Origin: a candidate division Zixibacteria bacterium RBG-1
GTDB lineage: Bacteria; Zixibacteria; MSB-5A5; DSPP01; RBG-1
Assembly (NCBI GenBank): GCA_000447245.1
Contig: AUYT01000001.1
Span: 1,420,001 to 1,484,000 of the forward strand
DNA: 64,000 bases
Reading direction: 5' to 3'
Shown: positions 23,468 to 34,900 of the stretch, one piece after another
How the letters are laid out: every line of letters starts with the position of its first letter
Position numbering within the stretch: the first letter of the stretch is position 1
Program-made: the position numbers and the translations under genes
The notes under the pieces: model-generated
Told to the model about the DNA's origin: nothing
The model's database searches: none
Seen by the model: the letters and a program-made list of their open reading frames with translations, nothing else

Positions 23468-24542
23468 GTGTTATTAAAATTAAGAAGCCAAACAGCAAAA
23501 GACCCACTGCCAGATGCGCCAAACTCATGCCGAAAGGGGCTTTCATCATCAGATTCCCGATTCCCAATAAGAGCTGAAAGATAGCCAGAGAGCCCACCAA
23601 TCTTAGGGCAATTCTTCCGCGGGCTGATAGCTTTTTTCCCACGGATGCAAAGACTAAAACCATTATCATGATAATTGCCAAAACTGCCCACCAGCGATGG
23701 ATGAATTGAATGGTAATCTGATTTTGAATCAGATTGTGAAAAGGTGTTTCATAGATGGTACTCCACAGAGCCGACACCGGCGGAACCAGATAATCTCCCA
23801 TCTTGGGAAAAGTATTCAAAACCAACCCGGCTTTAGTTCCTGCCATCAGACCGCCTGAAATAATCTGCATGAAGACCACACCCATGGTTATCCAGGCCAA
23901 AGCAGTTCCTTTAGATTTCTTTTGGACAGAAAGATTTGCTTCTGTTACGGATATTTTCAAAGCCATCCATAAAAGTAGCCCAAAAAATAAAAATGCCAAT
24001 CCCAGGTGAACGGCCACCAATTCTGCCTGCAATTCTTTTTTCACCACTACTCCGCCTAATATCGCCTGACTCAAAAGTAAAATTGCGGCCGGGATTAGCA
24101 ATCTTCGGTTTTGTATCCAGACCGACTTAACTTTCAGGCTTAAGATAAAAATCGCCAAAAAGATAATTCCCACGATGCTGGCCAAAAATCGGTGGATGTA
24201 CTCGATCGCAAACATAAATTTGAATCTGCTTAAGGAAATTTCGACACTGCTTTGAGGGTCTGTCAGGTTAGAAACCTGAGACTTATAACTTTGATAAACT
24301 TTCTGCCAGTCGGAATCAGACAGAGGTGGCAGAAGCGACCCGTTAATCAAAGGCCAGTCCGGAATGGATAAACCGGAGCCGGAAAGCCGCACAATTCCAC
24401 CCCACAGGATTAAAATAGCTACTAATATCGTCAGAAAAAGAAGCCAGGAAGCGACTCTTCTGTGACCTTGAAAGGGAGTTGCAGAAGTGGGCTTAACTTT
24501 TTCTTCAACATCTTCTGAAGTATGTTTGAACAAAAACCTCAT
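23439..24542 (-). CDS. ctaA: Heme A synthase, COX15/CtaA family
   Basis: 367 residues, eight membrane helices. It oxidises heme O to heme A. Expected His/Glu-containing segments are present: GGIVRLSGSGLSIPDWPLING near the N-terminus, EYIHRFLASIVG, LVAVHLGLAFLFFG, QFIHRWWAVLAI and SLAHLAVGLLLFG. The cytoplasmic N-terminal 30 residues are longer than in Bacillus CtaA, closer to the mitochondrial/proteobacterial type 2 length. It overlaps coxI by 4 bp at its start and the heme O synthase gene at its end. Confidence 0.93.
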   Translation of the reverse strand: MRFLFKHTSEDVEEKVKPTSATPFQGHRRVASWLLFLTILVAILILWGGIVRLSGSGLSIPDWPLINGSLLPPLSDSDWQKVYQSYKSQVSNLTDPQSSVEISLSRFKFMFAIEYIHRFLASIVGIIFLAIFILSLKVKSVWIQNRRLLIPAAILLLSQAILGGVVVKKELQAELVAVHLGLAFLFFGLLLWMALKISVTEANLSVQKKSKGTALAWITMGVVFMQIISGGLMAGTKAGLVLNTFPKMGDYLVPPVSALWSTIYETPFHNLIQNQITIQFIHRWWAVLAIIMIMVLVFASVGKKLSARGRIALRLVGSLAIFQLLLGIGNLMMKAPFGMSLAHLAVGLLLFGFLILITHENKYGYAT

Positions 24543-26119
24543 CTTACCACCGGTATAGTTTCAAAATTTTCAGGCGGGGGAGGGCTGGAAATGGTCCATT
24601 CCAAAGTATTCTGAATGCCGTTGACATCCCAGGGGTCGGCTGTAGCAGTTTTAGGTTTTCGCAAGGTCTTAAAAATGTTGTACAGAATCAAAATCCCGCC
24701 ACCTAACATCAAAAGATATCCTAACATTTCAAATCGGTTAAGAAAGGCGAACTCCGGCCTTTGCGGATAGGAGGAGACTCGGCGAGTCATCCCCATAATG
24801 CCTAACCAGTGCATAGGTAAGAAAGTCAGATTCATGCCAATGAAAATATGCCAGAAGGAAATTTTTCCTAACTTTTCATCTAAAACTCGACCAGACATTT
24901 TAGGAAAATAGAAAAATAGACCGGCTAAAAGAGTCATCATGGAGCCGCCGAACAAGACATAATGTAAATGAGCAACGACATAGTATGTGTCATGCACCTG
25001 AACGTCAAAAGGAATAACAGCTAAAGTCAGTCCGCTCATTCCTCCGATTACAAACAGAGAAATGAAAGCCAAGCCGAATTTCATAGCGGTAGTGAACCGC
25101 AAGGTCCCTCCCCAGATTGTGGCAATCCAGGAAAAAATTTTGATGCCGGTGGGAACCGCAATCACCATGGTCATAAAAGCGAAAATGGAGCGCAGGACCG
25201 GGTCAATGCCGCTGGCAAACATATGATGCCCCCAGACCAAAAAACCGATGAATCCGATTCCACAGGTGGCTAAGACCAATCCTTTATAGCCAAAGATTTT
25301 TTTGTGGGCAAAAGCTGGCAGGACCATAGAAACTAAACCCATGCCCGGTAAAACCATTATATATACTGCCGGGTGAGAATAAAACCAAAATAGATGCTGA
25401 TATAAGATTGGGTCTCCTCCTCCGGCTGGCTGGAAGAAGGAGGTCCCTAAGTGCCGGTCCGATAAAAGCATGGTGATCGCTCCGGCTAAGACCGGAGTAG
25501 CTACTAACATTAAAACAGCATTGACAAACCAGGTCCAGCTTAAAAGTGGCATTTTGAAAAACTTCATTCCGGGTGCCCGCATGTTTATTATGGTAACCAA
25601 AAAGTTAATCGCACCTAAAATGGAACCCATACCCACTAAGTGCAGACCGAAAATCCACATATCCACTCCCGGAGTTCCGGAAAATGCTTTGGAGGTTAAA
25701 GGAGCATACCCGGTCCAGCCAGCCTGGGTAGTTCCACCCGGTACCAAAAAACTGGAGAACATCAATAAGGCCGCTGGTATTTGTATCCAGAAGGTCAACG
25801 CGTTGAGTTTGGGGAAGGCCATATCTCTGGCACCGATTTGGATTGGAACTATGTAGTTGCCGAAGCCCACCATGGCTGGAATAATCACAAAAAATATCAT
25901 CAAAGTTCCGTGCATGGACATGACTTGATTGTACATCTCCGGAGTTAATAATTTTCCCTCCGGGTTAAAAAGTTGAGTCCTAATCAGACCGGCCAAGCTT
26001 CCGCCCACCACCGCGTTGAACAGAGCAAACCACAAATACATTATCCCGATTTTCTTATGGTTAGTGGTGGTCAGCCAATCTTTGATGCCGTCTAATTTTG
26101 ATTTTTTATAATCTGACAT
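24539..26119 (-). CDS. ctaD: Cytochrome c oxidase subunit I, A2-type
   Basis: 526 residues from the ATG at 26119 (AGGTGA upstream; an in-frame TTG lies five codons earlier). Twelve-helix catalytic subunit with low-spin heme, heme a3 and Cu(B). Heme ligands are seen in MSMHGTLMIFF and AHLHYVLFGG; the Cu(B) helix reads FWFYSHPAVYIMVLPG and the His pair is in WGHHMF. The helix-VI motif is YSHP rather than GHPEV, so the proton-channel Glu of A1 oxidases is absent: this marks the A2 subtype known from Rhodothermus and Thermus caa3. K-channel residues appear conserved by eye. The stop overlaps the heme A synthase start. Confidence 0.95.
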   Translation of the reverse strand: MSDYKKSKLDGIKDWLTTTNHKKIGIMYLWFALFNAVVGGSLAGLIRTQLFNPEGKLLTPEMYNQVMSMHGTLMIFFVIIPAMVGFGNYIVPIQIGARDMAFPKLNALTFWIQIPAALLMFSSFLVPGGTTQAGWTGYAPLTSKAFSGTPGVDMWIFGLHLVGMGSILGAINFLVTIINMRAPGMKFFKMPLLSWTWFVNAVLMLVATPVLAGAITMLLSDRHLGTSFFQPAGGGDPILYQHLFWFYSHPAVYIMVLPGMGLVSMVLPAFAHKKIFGYKGLVLATCGIGFIGFLVWGHHMFASGIDPVLRSIFAFMTMVIAVPTGIKIFSWIATIWGGTLRFTTAMKFGLAFISLFVIGGMSGLTLAVIPFDVQVHDTYYVVAHLHYVLFGGSMMTLLAGLFFYFPKMSGRVLDEKLGKISFWHIFIGMNLTFLPMHWLGIMGMTRRVSSYPQRPEFAFLNRFEMLGYLLMLGGGILILYNIFKTLRKPKTATADPWDVNGIQNTLEWTISSPPPPENFETIPVVR

Positions 26120-26136
26120 TTTCTCACCTGCCAAAC

Positions 26137-26895
26137 TTAAGTTTTACTTTTTACCGGAGCTGTAGCTTCTGTTGGGGTAACGGGTACTGGCTTATTCTTT
26201 TCCAGCCAGGTCTCAAATTCTTCATCCGTCACTACCTTTACTGTGATATACATCAAAGCATGCAAAGCACCGCACAACTCCGCGCATTGCCCTTTGTAAG
26301 TTCCGGTTTGTAAAGCTTTAAACCAGGCATGCGTGATTCGTCCCGGATTGGCATCCTGCTTCACCCCGAAAGCCGGCACAAACCAGGAGTGAATTACATC
26401 CACGCTGGTGCAGTTTAAAGTTACCACTTTGTTTACCGGCACCACCAGAGGTTTTTCGGCAAAGTTTATTTCATATTTGGGGTATTTATATTCCCAGAAA
26501 AACTGATGTCCGATTACCTCCACCACTAAATCACTTTTGGGGGGTACTTCCATTTTTTTCAGCGTCGTGAAAGTCGGGAAAGCTATAATAATTAAAGCCA
26601 GAGCAGGTAAAATGGTCCAGGCAATTTCAAGGCGAACATTTTCATGAAAAGTGGCCGGCTTGGCATTTGGTTTGGCTTTGAATTTGACTATGGCATAAAA
26701 AAGCAATCCTTCTGATAGCAGAAGAAAAGGTAAAATTGCCAACATTGAAATCCAGAAATTGGTTCTGACATCTTTGGCTAAGGGAGTAGCTGGGTTCTGC
26801 AGCCAATTGGTCAAGGGCTGCTCTGCATAAAGAATCTGGTATAAAGAAAATAAAGCTATAAACAGGGTCGCAAAGATTAAAATTTTTTTCTTCAT
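26137..26895 (-). CDS. ctaC: Cytochrome c oxidase subunit II
   Basis: 252 residues: signal-anchor helix, second membrane helix (ILPFLLLSEGLLFYAIVKF), then a periplasmic cupredoxin domain. The Cu(A) site is complete: His in VIHSWFVPAFGVKQDANPGR and CAELCGALHALMYI with both Cys, the His and the Met. No C-terminal cytochrome c domain is fused, unlike caa3 subunit II; a separate diheme cytochrome c gene immediately upstream may take that role. It overlaps that gene by 4 bp. Confidence 0.95.
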   Translation of the reverse strand: MKKKILIFATLFIALFSLYQILYAEQPLTNWLQNPATPLAKDVRTNFWISMLAILPFLLLSEGLLFYAIVKFKAKPNAKPATFHENVRLEIAWTILPALALIIIAFPTFTTLKKMEVPPKSDLVVEVIGHQFFWEYKYPKYEINFAEKPLVVPVNKVVTLNCTSVDVIHSWFVPAFGVKQDANPGRITHAWFKALQTGTYKGQCAELCGALHALMYITVKVVTDEEFETWLEKNKPVPVTPTEATAPVKSKT

Positions 26896-27854
26896 TTCGT
26901 CTTTAGCTGTGAACTGACCAATTTTTTGACATATTGGTGAAGTAACCCAATCTCGCTTTGAGTCAGGTTCTTAAAGCCCGGCATCAGGTGACTTGGAGGC
27001 CCGGTTCTGACAGTTCTGGCAAAAAAGTTTTCATCCTTGATCCAGGCCCCTTGGGGGTTTCTCAAATTTCTGGATTTGACGTAAACGTAGGGGTTGAGTC
27101 TCAAAAGGTCCACAGTTTCTCTACCGTCTCCAGCTGCCCCGTGGCAGGTGGCACAATGCCGGGTATAAAGAACAAAACCTTTACGCTCAGACTCAATTGG
27201 GACTTGCTTTTCTAAGGTTGGTTCTGGAACGGCTAATTTTTCCATAGCTAGTTTAATGGGAATCCGCGGTCCAGTTTTAACCTGAGCAGCCACAATCGGA
27301 GTGGGTGAGGTAGTTTTTATTTCTCCTGCTGATTTAGCCAAACCTTCAGCGGGATCAGGTGGCGGATTAGGGATTAAACTGCGCACATAATGTACCAAAG
27401 CCCAGCGGTCTTCAGCCGGCAGCAAAGCAAAAGCTGGCATAGAGGTACCTGGGGAGCCATCGGTAAGGGTCTTATAGATCTGGGGAGAGGTCTCCCCGAA
27501 CTTAAATTTTTCAGTGTGATAATTTCTGGGCTTAGGATTCAACTCAGCTGCCCTTTCTCCATCCCCTTTTCCTTCCGGGCCATGGCAAGAAGCGCAGTTG
27601 ACCAGAAATAGTTGTTTCCCTTTGGTGACCAACTCCGGGGTCGGAATCCGCAGTGCACTCAAATCCACTTTGGCTGAACTAACTGAGATAGTCTCCGGTT
27701 TCTGGGGAGTTTTACCTCCGATGGAAACTCCTCTCTTGTATCCGCTCAAAAAAATCCCCACCACTACCGCTGCTATCACTACTATGGCTATAAACCACAG
27801 TAAGACGTTTGACGTAGGGGTTGGTGTAGTCTCATTCATCTGGTTTGCTAACAT
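26892..27854 (-). CDS. Membrane-anchored diheme cytochrome c
   Basis: 320 residues. An N-terminal membrane anchor (VLLWFIAIVVIAAVVVGIFL) precedes two cytochrome c domains with CASCHGPEG (about residue 90) and CATCHGAAGD (about 235). Each has a downstream Met candidate for axial ligation (GTSMPAFALL and SHLMPGFKNL). It sits between ACIII subunit ActF and oxidase subunit II and is translationally coupled to the latter, so it is likely the electron shuttle between the two complexes. The start could also be the Met at residue 6. Confidence 0.88.
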   Translation of the reverse strand: MLANQMNETTPTPTSNVLLWFIAIVVIAAVVVGIFLSGYKRGVSIGGKTPQKPETISVSSAKVDLSALRIPTPELVTKGKQLFLVNCASCHGPEGKGDGERAAELNPKPRNYHTEKFKFGETSPQIYKTLTDGSPGTSMPAFALLPAEDRWALVHYVRSLIPNPPPDPAEGLAKSAGEIKTTSPTPIVAAQVKTGPRIPIKLAMEKLAVPEPTLEKQVPIESERKGFVLYTRHCATCHGAAGDGRETVDLLRLNPYVYVKSRNLRNPQGAWIKDENFFARTVRTGPPSHLMPGFKNLTQSEIGLLHQYVKKLVSSQLKTK

Positions 27855-27902
27855 TCGCTTAGATTACGTTTTAACTTTTCTTTTGTTTAATATTTTTTAC
27901 TT

Positions 27903-29141
27903 CTAATGTTTCCAATTGATACTTTCCAGGATTCTCGGGTCACCCGTAGCCAAAACTGAATTTTTGCGGAAAAAACTTGTGACCGCATACCAGAAGACTC
28001 CCCAAAATCCGATTAACATTCCAATCTCCACCCAGCCCCAGACCGGAGGGGTTTCTTGAAAAACCGGGACCACTATCCAGTATATGTCCAGCCATTCTCC
28101 CAACAACACAATGGAAGCGACGCTCAGCATTATTTTTTCATTCCTTTTAGCTGCCTGGGACAATAAAGCCAAAAAAGGGATTATAAATTTGAGAAGAGGA
28201 AGTGCCAGAGCGTATGACAGCCAGCCGGATTTTATTCTCTTCATAAAGAAAAAGGTTTCCTCAGGCAGATTGGCATACCAGATCAACATAAATTGAGAAA
28301 ACCCAATGTAAGCCATAAATACCGTGAAGGCAAACAGCAAAACCCCTAAATCTTTTAAGTGGTCCGGCTTGACTACCTCGGCCAAGGGACCCTGGCGTCT
28401 GAGCCAGATGGTTAAAATAATAATCAGAGATAAACCGGCCTGAAACAAACCGGCAAAACAGTAGACCGCAAAGATGGTGGAGTACCAGCGGGGTTCTAAG
28501 GACATCAGAAGATCGAAGGCGGTCAGGGTAAATGTTAAGGCAAAGACCGGCAGAAAGGCCACTGACAGGTTGATGTTCTTTTTGGTCAGCTCCAAAGCTT
28601 GAGTTTTTTCCTGTCTGAGGGAGTTACGCACCAAAAAAAAGGCATATAAAATCCAAATCAAAATCGAGCCCACAAGCCGCGCCGAAAAAAACGGAACCGT
28701 TAAATAATTGCGTCGACCACCCAAAGGAGGCAAGCCTTCGTAATGCAAAGGGTGTTCTTCTAAAAACCCCGGCTTAGCCCAGGGATAAATATATTGTGCT
28801 CCTATGATTAATCCCAGATATAGAAAAGCCGCTACTGGCAGATAAACCGCCAACCCCTCCGCGACTCGGCGGAGTGCCACAGACCAGGTAGCCCGGGTGG
28901 CATGGTTCAAAGCCACAAAGAATAAACCGGCTAAGCTCAAGCACAGAAAATAAAACTGATTGACCAAAAAATTTGACCAGGCTTTTTGCGGAGCTATATT
29001 CAATGCCAAAATAAAAGTCACCAGTCCAATTAAAACAGATACCCCCAAGACAATTCTCACTTTTGGAGAGAGCTTTAAAGGCCCGGGATTAGGAACCAAG
29101 TTGCTCTGTTCTTCTATTCTATCCACTTTAGATATTTCCAT
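27903..29141 (-). CDS. actF: Alternative complex III subunit ActF
   Basis: 412 residues, about ten membrane helices. Second large membrane subunit of quinol:cytochrome c/HiPIP oxidoreductase, evolutionarily related to ActC/NrfD. Family-like segments are LRRVAEGLAVYLPVAAFLYL, EEHPLHYEGLPPLG, SLEPRWYSTIFAVYCFAGLFQ, and FSQFMLIWYANLPEETFFF. It probably lines the quinone site or proton path with ActC. The order actA-B-C-D-E-F is complete here. Confidence 0.9.
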   Translation of the reverse strand: MEISKVDRIEEQSNLVPNPGPLKLSPKVRIVLGVSVLIGLVTFILALNIAPQKAWSNFLVNQFYFLCLSLAGLFFVALNHATRATWSVALRRVAEGLAVYLPVAAFLYLGLIIGAQYIYPWAKPGFLEEHPLHYEGLPPLGGRRNYLTVPFFSARLVGSILIWILYAFFLVRNSLRQEKTQALELTKKNINLSVAFLPVFALTFTLTAFDLLMSLEPRWYSTIFAVYCFAGLFQAGLSLIIILTIWLRRQGPLAEVVKPDHLKDLGVLLFAFTVFMAYIGFSQFMLIWYANLPEETFFFMKRIKSGWLSYALALPLLKFIIPFLALLSQAAKRNEKIMLSVASIVLLGEWLDIYWIVVPVFQETPPVWGWVEIGMLIGFWGVFWYAVTSFFRKNSVLATGDPRILESINWKH

Positions 29142-29268
29142 ATCACAATTTTTTACAGAATAGTTTGTATGCTTTTAATAAATCCACTTTTTATATTCTA
29201 ATCTTTCAGGTTTTTTTCATTCTATAAAAGTTACTTTTTTCTCAAATCAGGTCGGGCTCCTGGTCCTC

Positions 29269-29919
29269 TCATTTCTTGGGCCAGCGGCTAACAGTGGAAG
29301 TATCCGGTTCATCCTCGGTGAAATCTAGTTTGAGTCTTTGCATCTCCTCCAAATCTTGTGGCTGGGGATGGGCAGCCCGATAAAGCACTCGGAGATAATG
29401 CACAATGGCCCAGCGCTGAGAGGGCTCCAACTGAAAAGCATAGCTGGGCATATTCCCTCGACCTTTGGTAATCATATGATAAATCCGACCATCCTCCCAC
29501 TGGGCAATTTTTTCAGTCAAAAGACTGGGTGGAGCCGGAAACTTTGGCACGATGTAACCATTCCCATCCCCTTTGGGGCCATGACAGACGATGCAAAAAG
29601 TATTGTAATATTTCTGTCCTGTTTGTAATATGGATAAGCTCGGGAGCAGTGGATTTATCAACTCTCGGGCTGGTCCCACTGTGTCAGCCGTGGCATAAGG
29701 ATATGGTTCGTAATCTCTGGGGACTGTCCCTGGGACTGGAATTCTATTAGCCCTATAATTCAAATCTTTGGAATCCTGCTCCTGAGCCTTCAAAGCCGGA
29801 GAATTGGTCATATTGGGAGTATATAATAGCTCCGGTTTGCTCTTGGTTTTGGAACAAGAGCTGATCAATACCATTATTACTATTAAAAGCCAGCTAAGCC
29901 AGAATCCTTTTGACTTCAT
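29269..29919 (-). CDS. actE: Alternative complex III monoheme cytochrome c ActE
   Basis: 216 residues. The lipoprotein signal ends in VLISSC. One cytochrome c domain with FCIVCHGPKGDGNG and an axial Met candidate in GRGNMPSYAFQLEP. The pattern MPSYAFQ ... RWAIVHYLRVLYRA is typical of ActE. It is anchored to the periplasmic face of ACIII and passes electrons on. Its start overlaps the end of actD by 26 bp. Confidence 0.92.
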   Translation of the reverse strand: MKSKGFWLSWLLIVIMVLISSCSKTKSKPELLYTPNMTNSPALKAQEQDSKDLNYRANRIPVPGTVPRDYEPYPYATADTVGPARELINPLLPSLSILQTGQKYYNTFCIVCHGPKGDGNGYIVPKFPAPPSLLTEKIAQWEDGRIYHMITKGRGNMPSYAFQLEPSQRWAIVHYLRVLYRAAHPQPQDLEEMQRLKLDFTEDEPDTSTVSRWPKK

Positions 29920-30415
29920 GGGCTCCTATGTTTTTTAAGAATTCTTCCAAGTTTCCCTTTCCCGGATTTTCTTTTTCCGGAATGACTAAAGCAAACCGGT
30001 CGTTAGTGAGTTGAGGGTCGATTATAAATGGCTTGCGTCTGGGTAAACCACAAGCTAAAAGAAGGGCTATAAAAGTGGCCACTCCTCCCAAAAGCACTCC
30101 TCCTTCAAAGGTGATAGGTATAAAGGCGGGCCAGGAGTGGAACGGTTTTCCGCCTACGTTTACCGGCCAGTCCACTGTCGAGGTCCAATACATAAAAGTA
30201 TAAATTAAGGTGGCACCACTAAAACCAGCTACTAAAGTGGCCCAGGGAACCCAGGAGCGTTTTATCCCCAGGGCTTCTGGAAGATGATTCACCGGATAAG
30301 GAGTAAAGGCGTCTACGTTTTTTAATCCCTTTTCTCGGACCTGTCCGGCTGCTTCTAATAAGGTCTGTGGATCTTCAAAAAACCCGATTACTAAAGGAGG
30401 TTTAATTCTGGCCAC
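29894..30415 (-). CDS. actD: Alternative complex III subunit ActD (DUF3341)
   Basis: 173 residues from a GTG at 30415. The longer open frame upstream lies inside actC and has no family similarity; AAGGAGAAAG stands before the GTG. ActD begins with the DUF3341 pattern [20 protein letters not shown], followed by [20 protein letters not shown], two membrane helices (about 55-75 and 95-120) and a short soluble end. It is the small membrane subunit of ACIII. Overlaps with actC and actE point to translational coupling. Confidence 0.9.
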   Translation of the reverse strand: MARIKPPLVIGFFEDPQTLLEAAGQVREKGLKNVDAFTPYPVNHLPEALGIKRSWVPWATLVAGFSGATLIYTFMYWTSTVDWPVNVGGKPFHSWPAFIPITFEGGVLLGGVATFIALLLACGLPRRKPFIIDPQLTNDRFALVIPEKENPGKGNLEEFLKNIGAHEVKRILA

Positions 30416-31799
30416 GTTGATCTTTCTCCTTAGATTTGTTTTTTGAGCCTGAAAAATGACCCAAAACTCCCTTAATTTCAGCCATGGAGACGGTCGGGAA
30501 AAATCGGGCGAAAAGCAAAAAGAGTGTGAAAAATAACCCAAAGGAAGCTAGTGTTATGCCTATGTCCGGCAACCGGGGTTTATAGTAAGCCCAATTAGAT
30601 GGAATATAATCGCGATGCAAAGACGTCACAATAATCACAAATCGCTCCAGCCACATTCCCACGTTAACTAGAATTGAAACTATAAACATCACCGGCAGGT
30701 GTCGCCTCATCTTCTTAAACCAAAAAATGTGGGGAACCACCACATTGCAAATAAACATAATCCAGAAGGCCCAAGCATAATCTCCAGTGGCTCGGCTCCA
30801 GAAAGTGTATCTTTCAAAAGGATTTTCGCTGTACCAGGCGATAAAAAATTCCACCAGATAGGCATACCCCACCATCAGGGAGGTAACCAAGATGATCTTG
30901 TTCATATATTCTAAGTGATTGATAGTGATATATTCCTGCAAGTTGAAAAATTTCCGCATAACCACCAGCAAAGTCACCACCATTGCCATCCCGGAAAAAA
31001 TAGCCCCGGCCACAAAATAAGGGGGAAAGATGGTGGAATGCCAGCCCGGTAAAAGTGAGACCGCAAAGTCCATTGAAACTATACTATGTACTGATAACAC
31101 TAAAGGAGTAGCCAATCCAGCAAACAAAAGATAAGCTTTTTCATAATGATTCCAGTCCCGCACTGAACCGGTCCAGCCCAAAGATAGGAGTCCATAGATC
31201 TTTTTACGAATGGCGGTGGTAGCTTTGTCCCGCAATGTGGCAAAATCCGGAATCAGCCCTTGGTACCAGAACAAAAGGGATATGGTAAAATAGGTGGAGA
31301 TGGCAAACACGTCCCAGACCAAAGGAGAGCGGAAATTCACCCACAACAGTCTCTCGTTAGGATAGGGGAAAACCCAATAAGCTATCCAGGCCCGTCCGAT
31401 GTGCAGGACCGGGAACAAACCCGCGCAGATCACCGCAAAAATAGTCATAGCTTCAGCAGAGCGGTTTATGGAAGTTCGCCAGCGCTGTCTGAGCAGAAAC
31501 AGAATAGCTGAAATTAAAGTTCCAGCATGGCCGATACCAATCCAGAACACAAAGTTCGTTATATAAACCCCCCACATTACTGGATGATTCCAGCCATTGA
31601 TTCCTAAGCCGACCGTGACGTTGTAATAAACCACCACTACCCCAACTCCCATACAAGCCATAGACAATCCCAAAAGTGCCAGCCATAATTTGGATGGTCT
31701 TCTCTCGGTGGGACGAGCAATATCGGCGGTGACATCCCCCATCTGGATTTTAGGGCTGATCAAAGGCTCACTAATTAATTTGATCTCTGTGGGCTGCAT
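30402..31799 (-). CDS. actC: Alternative complex III subunit ActC (NrfD family)
   Basis: 465 residues, ten membrane helices, polysulfide reductase NrfD superfamily. Characteristic segments: [79 protein letters not shown] and [11 protein letters not shown]. It holds the quinol-oxidising site of ACIII. A 179-bp gap separates it from actB; I see no terminator there. It overlaps actD at its 3' end. Confidence 0.95.
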   Translation of the reverse strand: MQPTEIKLISEPLISPKIQMGDVTADIARPTERRPSKLWLALLGLSMACMGVGVVVVYYNVTVGLGINGWNHPVMWGVYITNFVFWIGIGHAGTLISAILFLLRQRWRTSINRSAEAMTIFAVICAGLFPVLHIGRAWIAYWVFPYPNERLLWVNFRSPLVWDVFAISTYFTISLLFWYQGLIPDFATLRDKATTAIRKKIYGLLSLGWTGSVRDWNHYEKAYLLFAGLATPLVLSVHSIVSMDFAVSLLPGWHSTIFPPYFVAGAIFSGMAMVVTLLVVMRKFFNLQEYITINHLEYMNKIILVTSLMVGYAYLVEFFIAWYSENPFERYTFWSRATGDYAWAFWIMFICNVVVPHIFWFKKMRRHLPVMFIVSILVNVGMWLERFVIIVTSLHRDYIPSNWAYYKPRLPDIGITLASFGLFFTLFLLFARFFPTVSMAEIKGVLGHFSGSKNKSKEKDQRGQN

Positions 31800-31978
31800 A
31801 ATTTCTCTAAAAAATTATCTTGTCAAATTCTCCATTTTTTTAATCTTTACTCCTCGGTCTTATTTTTTCTCAATTTCATTTTATAATACTAATTTTGGCT
31901 TGCTTGGGTATCAGAATGATTTGTATAATTTATCTTCCTCAAAAAAATTTTCATCTCCATCAATTTGTGCAATATATC

Positions 31979-34900
31979 CTATGATTTTTCACTTGCTCCA
32001 GGGCGATTGCGAATTTTAGTCAAATAGGTAATCGAAGGTCGGGTGTTCAAAATTTCCAAAACATGATACCCTCTGGGATCCTCCCTGAGTTTGGTCACTT
32101 GGCTGTCCGGGTCATTTAGGTCACCAAACAGAATGGCTTGAGTCGGACAGGTCTGCTGGCAGGCAGTTTTCATCTCACCATCTCGCACCTGCCGATTTTC
32201 CTTTTTGGCGTTTTCTTTCGCTTCTCGGATACGCTGGGTACAGAAACTGCATTTTTCCATTACCCCTTTGGTCCTGACAGTCACATCTGGATTTAACACC
32301 AAGTCCAAAGGAGTAGCCAGATCCTGATTGTAATCAAACCAATTGAATCTTCTGACCTTGTAAGGACAGTTGTTGGAGCAATAGCGGGTACCAATACAGC
32401 GGTTATAAATCTGCAAGTTTAAACCTTCTTCATTATGCAAAGTGGCAATCACCGGACAGACCGTCTCACAAGGTGCATTTTCACAGTGTTGACAGAGCAT
32501 GGGCTGATGAACTACTTCCGGATTGTCAGGTTCACCGGAATAATAGCGGTCAATCCGGATCCAGGCCATTTCCCGACCTCTTAAGACCTGTTCTTTGCCT
32601 ACTACTGGAATATTGTTTTCAGCCTGACAGGCCAAAACACAGGCATTACAACCGATGCAAGAATTCAAGTCAATGGCCATTCCCCACTTGTGGCCTTCAT
32701 AGGGATGGCTGGGCCAGATGCTGGTAAGTTTTTCTTCACCAGCCCTTCCCGCAGTGGGGTTTTTCTGATATTCTGCCAGGGTAGCTTCGTAAATAACTGG
32801 TCTGCCGTTGATATAATTATGCCCTTGTACATTGGCTAGTTTAATTTGTTTACCGGTTTTCTTAATTTCCACTGGAAGAGACGAAGACACCAAGTGTCGG
32901 TTTTGAATTTTAGACCACCTGAAAGCATTTACACCCACATTATTACCGACCCTGCCGACTTTTTCTCTTCCCCAACCCACAGCCACAGTGAAAACTTCCG
33001 GATGAATGCCGGGTTGAATATGAACCGGAATCTCTTGAGTTACTCCATTAACTGTTAGACTGACCACGTCTGACTCTTGCAGTCCTAATTCAACCGAGGT
33101 TCTGGGAGCGATATTGACATAATTATCCCAGGCAATTTTAGAAACCGGATCCGGAGTTTCCAATAACCAGCTGTTGTTATTGGTTCTGCCGTCAAACTGC
33201 ATGGCCGGAGTGTACAGAGCCAGAGTGAATTTGGAATCAACATTTTTAATTTTACCGATATTGGATAAAGCCGTAGTTCTAAACTGCCGGGGTGAAGATT
33301 TTTCAGCAGAGCGGTTAACGGTATCAAACAGACCCTGACGCAAAACTGAAATCCAAAAATCTTCAAAACTCGCGACCAAATCATTTTTCAAATAAATTTC
33401 TTTGTACCAGGTATCTTTCAAAAAATCATGCCAGGAAGCATATTCCTTGCCCAAAGCCACACCTTTTATTTCACGCATCAATGCAAGAAGCGAATCTTCC
33501 CAGCCGCGGTTATCGTGCAAAGGAGAAATAGTGGGCTGCATTAAGCTGTACAAGCTCTGCTGTGGCTCGGCATCACCCCAGGATTCCAAAAAATGCAAAG
33601 AAGGTAATACAAAGTCACAAAGTGATCCGGTTTCGTCTGCCCGGTCTCCTAAATAAATTTTGGTTTTGACTTTCTGGAGAGCTTCTTCGAATCCTGCTGA
33701 TTGAGGCAAACCGTAGGCCGGATTATTTCCATAAATCAAAACTGCCTCTACTTTGCCGGATTTCATATCTGAAATTAAATTCATAAGTTCAGAATAGGAC
33801 CCTTGAGACTGTTGGCTCACACTCTGAACACCGTCAACCGTGTTTCCTTCATTCTCTAAAGCAGAGTTCAGAAGGTTAGTGACCAAATGCAGAGCTAAGG
33901 CAGAATTATCTCTGACAGTCAGACTTCCGGTATAAACCAAACCTCTCCCTCTAGCTAACCATAAATCTGCCGCCACTGATTTGATAGTCCCTTCCGGCAG
34001 ACCGATTTCGGTCTCAACTTTTTTGGCTGAATAATTTTCTAGAAGATTTTGAACTAAAAGGTCAGAGGCAAGTTTAGATTTTTTTTCTGCTACAATTAAT
34101 TGATGAGCCAGAGCCAGTCCGACTTTGATTAAATCCTGTGGTTTGACCAGATAGTGTAAATCCGCATTTTGGCCGGTCAGGGATAGAGCCGGCTCAAAAG
34201 AGATTACTTTAGACATCTGGTTGCTATTAATTTTTCTCTGGTGACCAAAACCGTAAGCAAACTCAGTTTTAGAATGTCCGCTGGCTAAGGGGTCGGCTCC
34301 TAAGAAAACAAGGGCTTCGGCTTTATCAAAGCGGTAACGTGGCAAAACTCTATTGCCGTAACATAGCTCTTGGGCTTCTAAAATTTCTTCTTCGGAGAGA
34401 GCATCAAAGGTGATATGTTCGGCATTGGAAAAGGAGAAGAGAAACTCTCTGATCAATCTCTTTCGGGCCGGGCCGTGAATGGTGCCAGTTAAAAGTACCA
34501 TTTTCCCTTTAGCCGATTTCAAAGATCTGGCAATTTCAGTATCTGCAGATTTCCAGTCTGATTTTAAAACTTGTCCTGCAGAGATTTTTGCCGGATGCTT
34601 CAAGCGGTCTGGGTCGTATAAATCTAAAATGGCAGCTTGTTCCCGGGCCGACAAAGTCCCTTTATTTAAAGGATGGTCCGGGTTTCCTTCCAATTTTATG
34701 GGACGCCCCTCGCGGGTCTTAACTAACATCCCGCATCCGTCTGAAGTGCCGCTGGTAGAAGAATACCAAACCGCTTTCCCGGGGATTACTTCTTCGGACG
34801 GGTCTAAATACGGAACAATTTTTTCCACCGGTCTTCTGGCACAGGCCGCTGCTGTAAATACAGCCGCTGCCCCGGCCAGCTTCAGTATATCTCTGCGGCT

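Noticed and set aside
30416-30541. N-terminal extension of ActD
   Set aside because: It lies within actC in another frame and has no DUF3341 similarity; the GTG at 30415 has a ribosome site.
31821-31826. TTGACA before actC as an internal promoter
   Set aside because: No -10 fits between it and the start codon 22 bp away.
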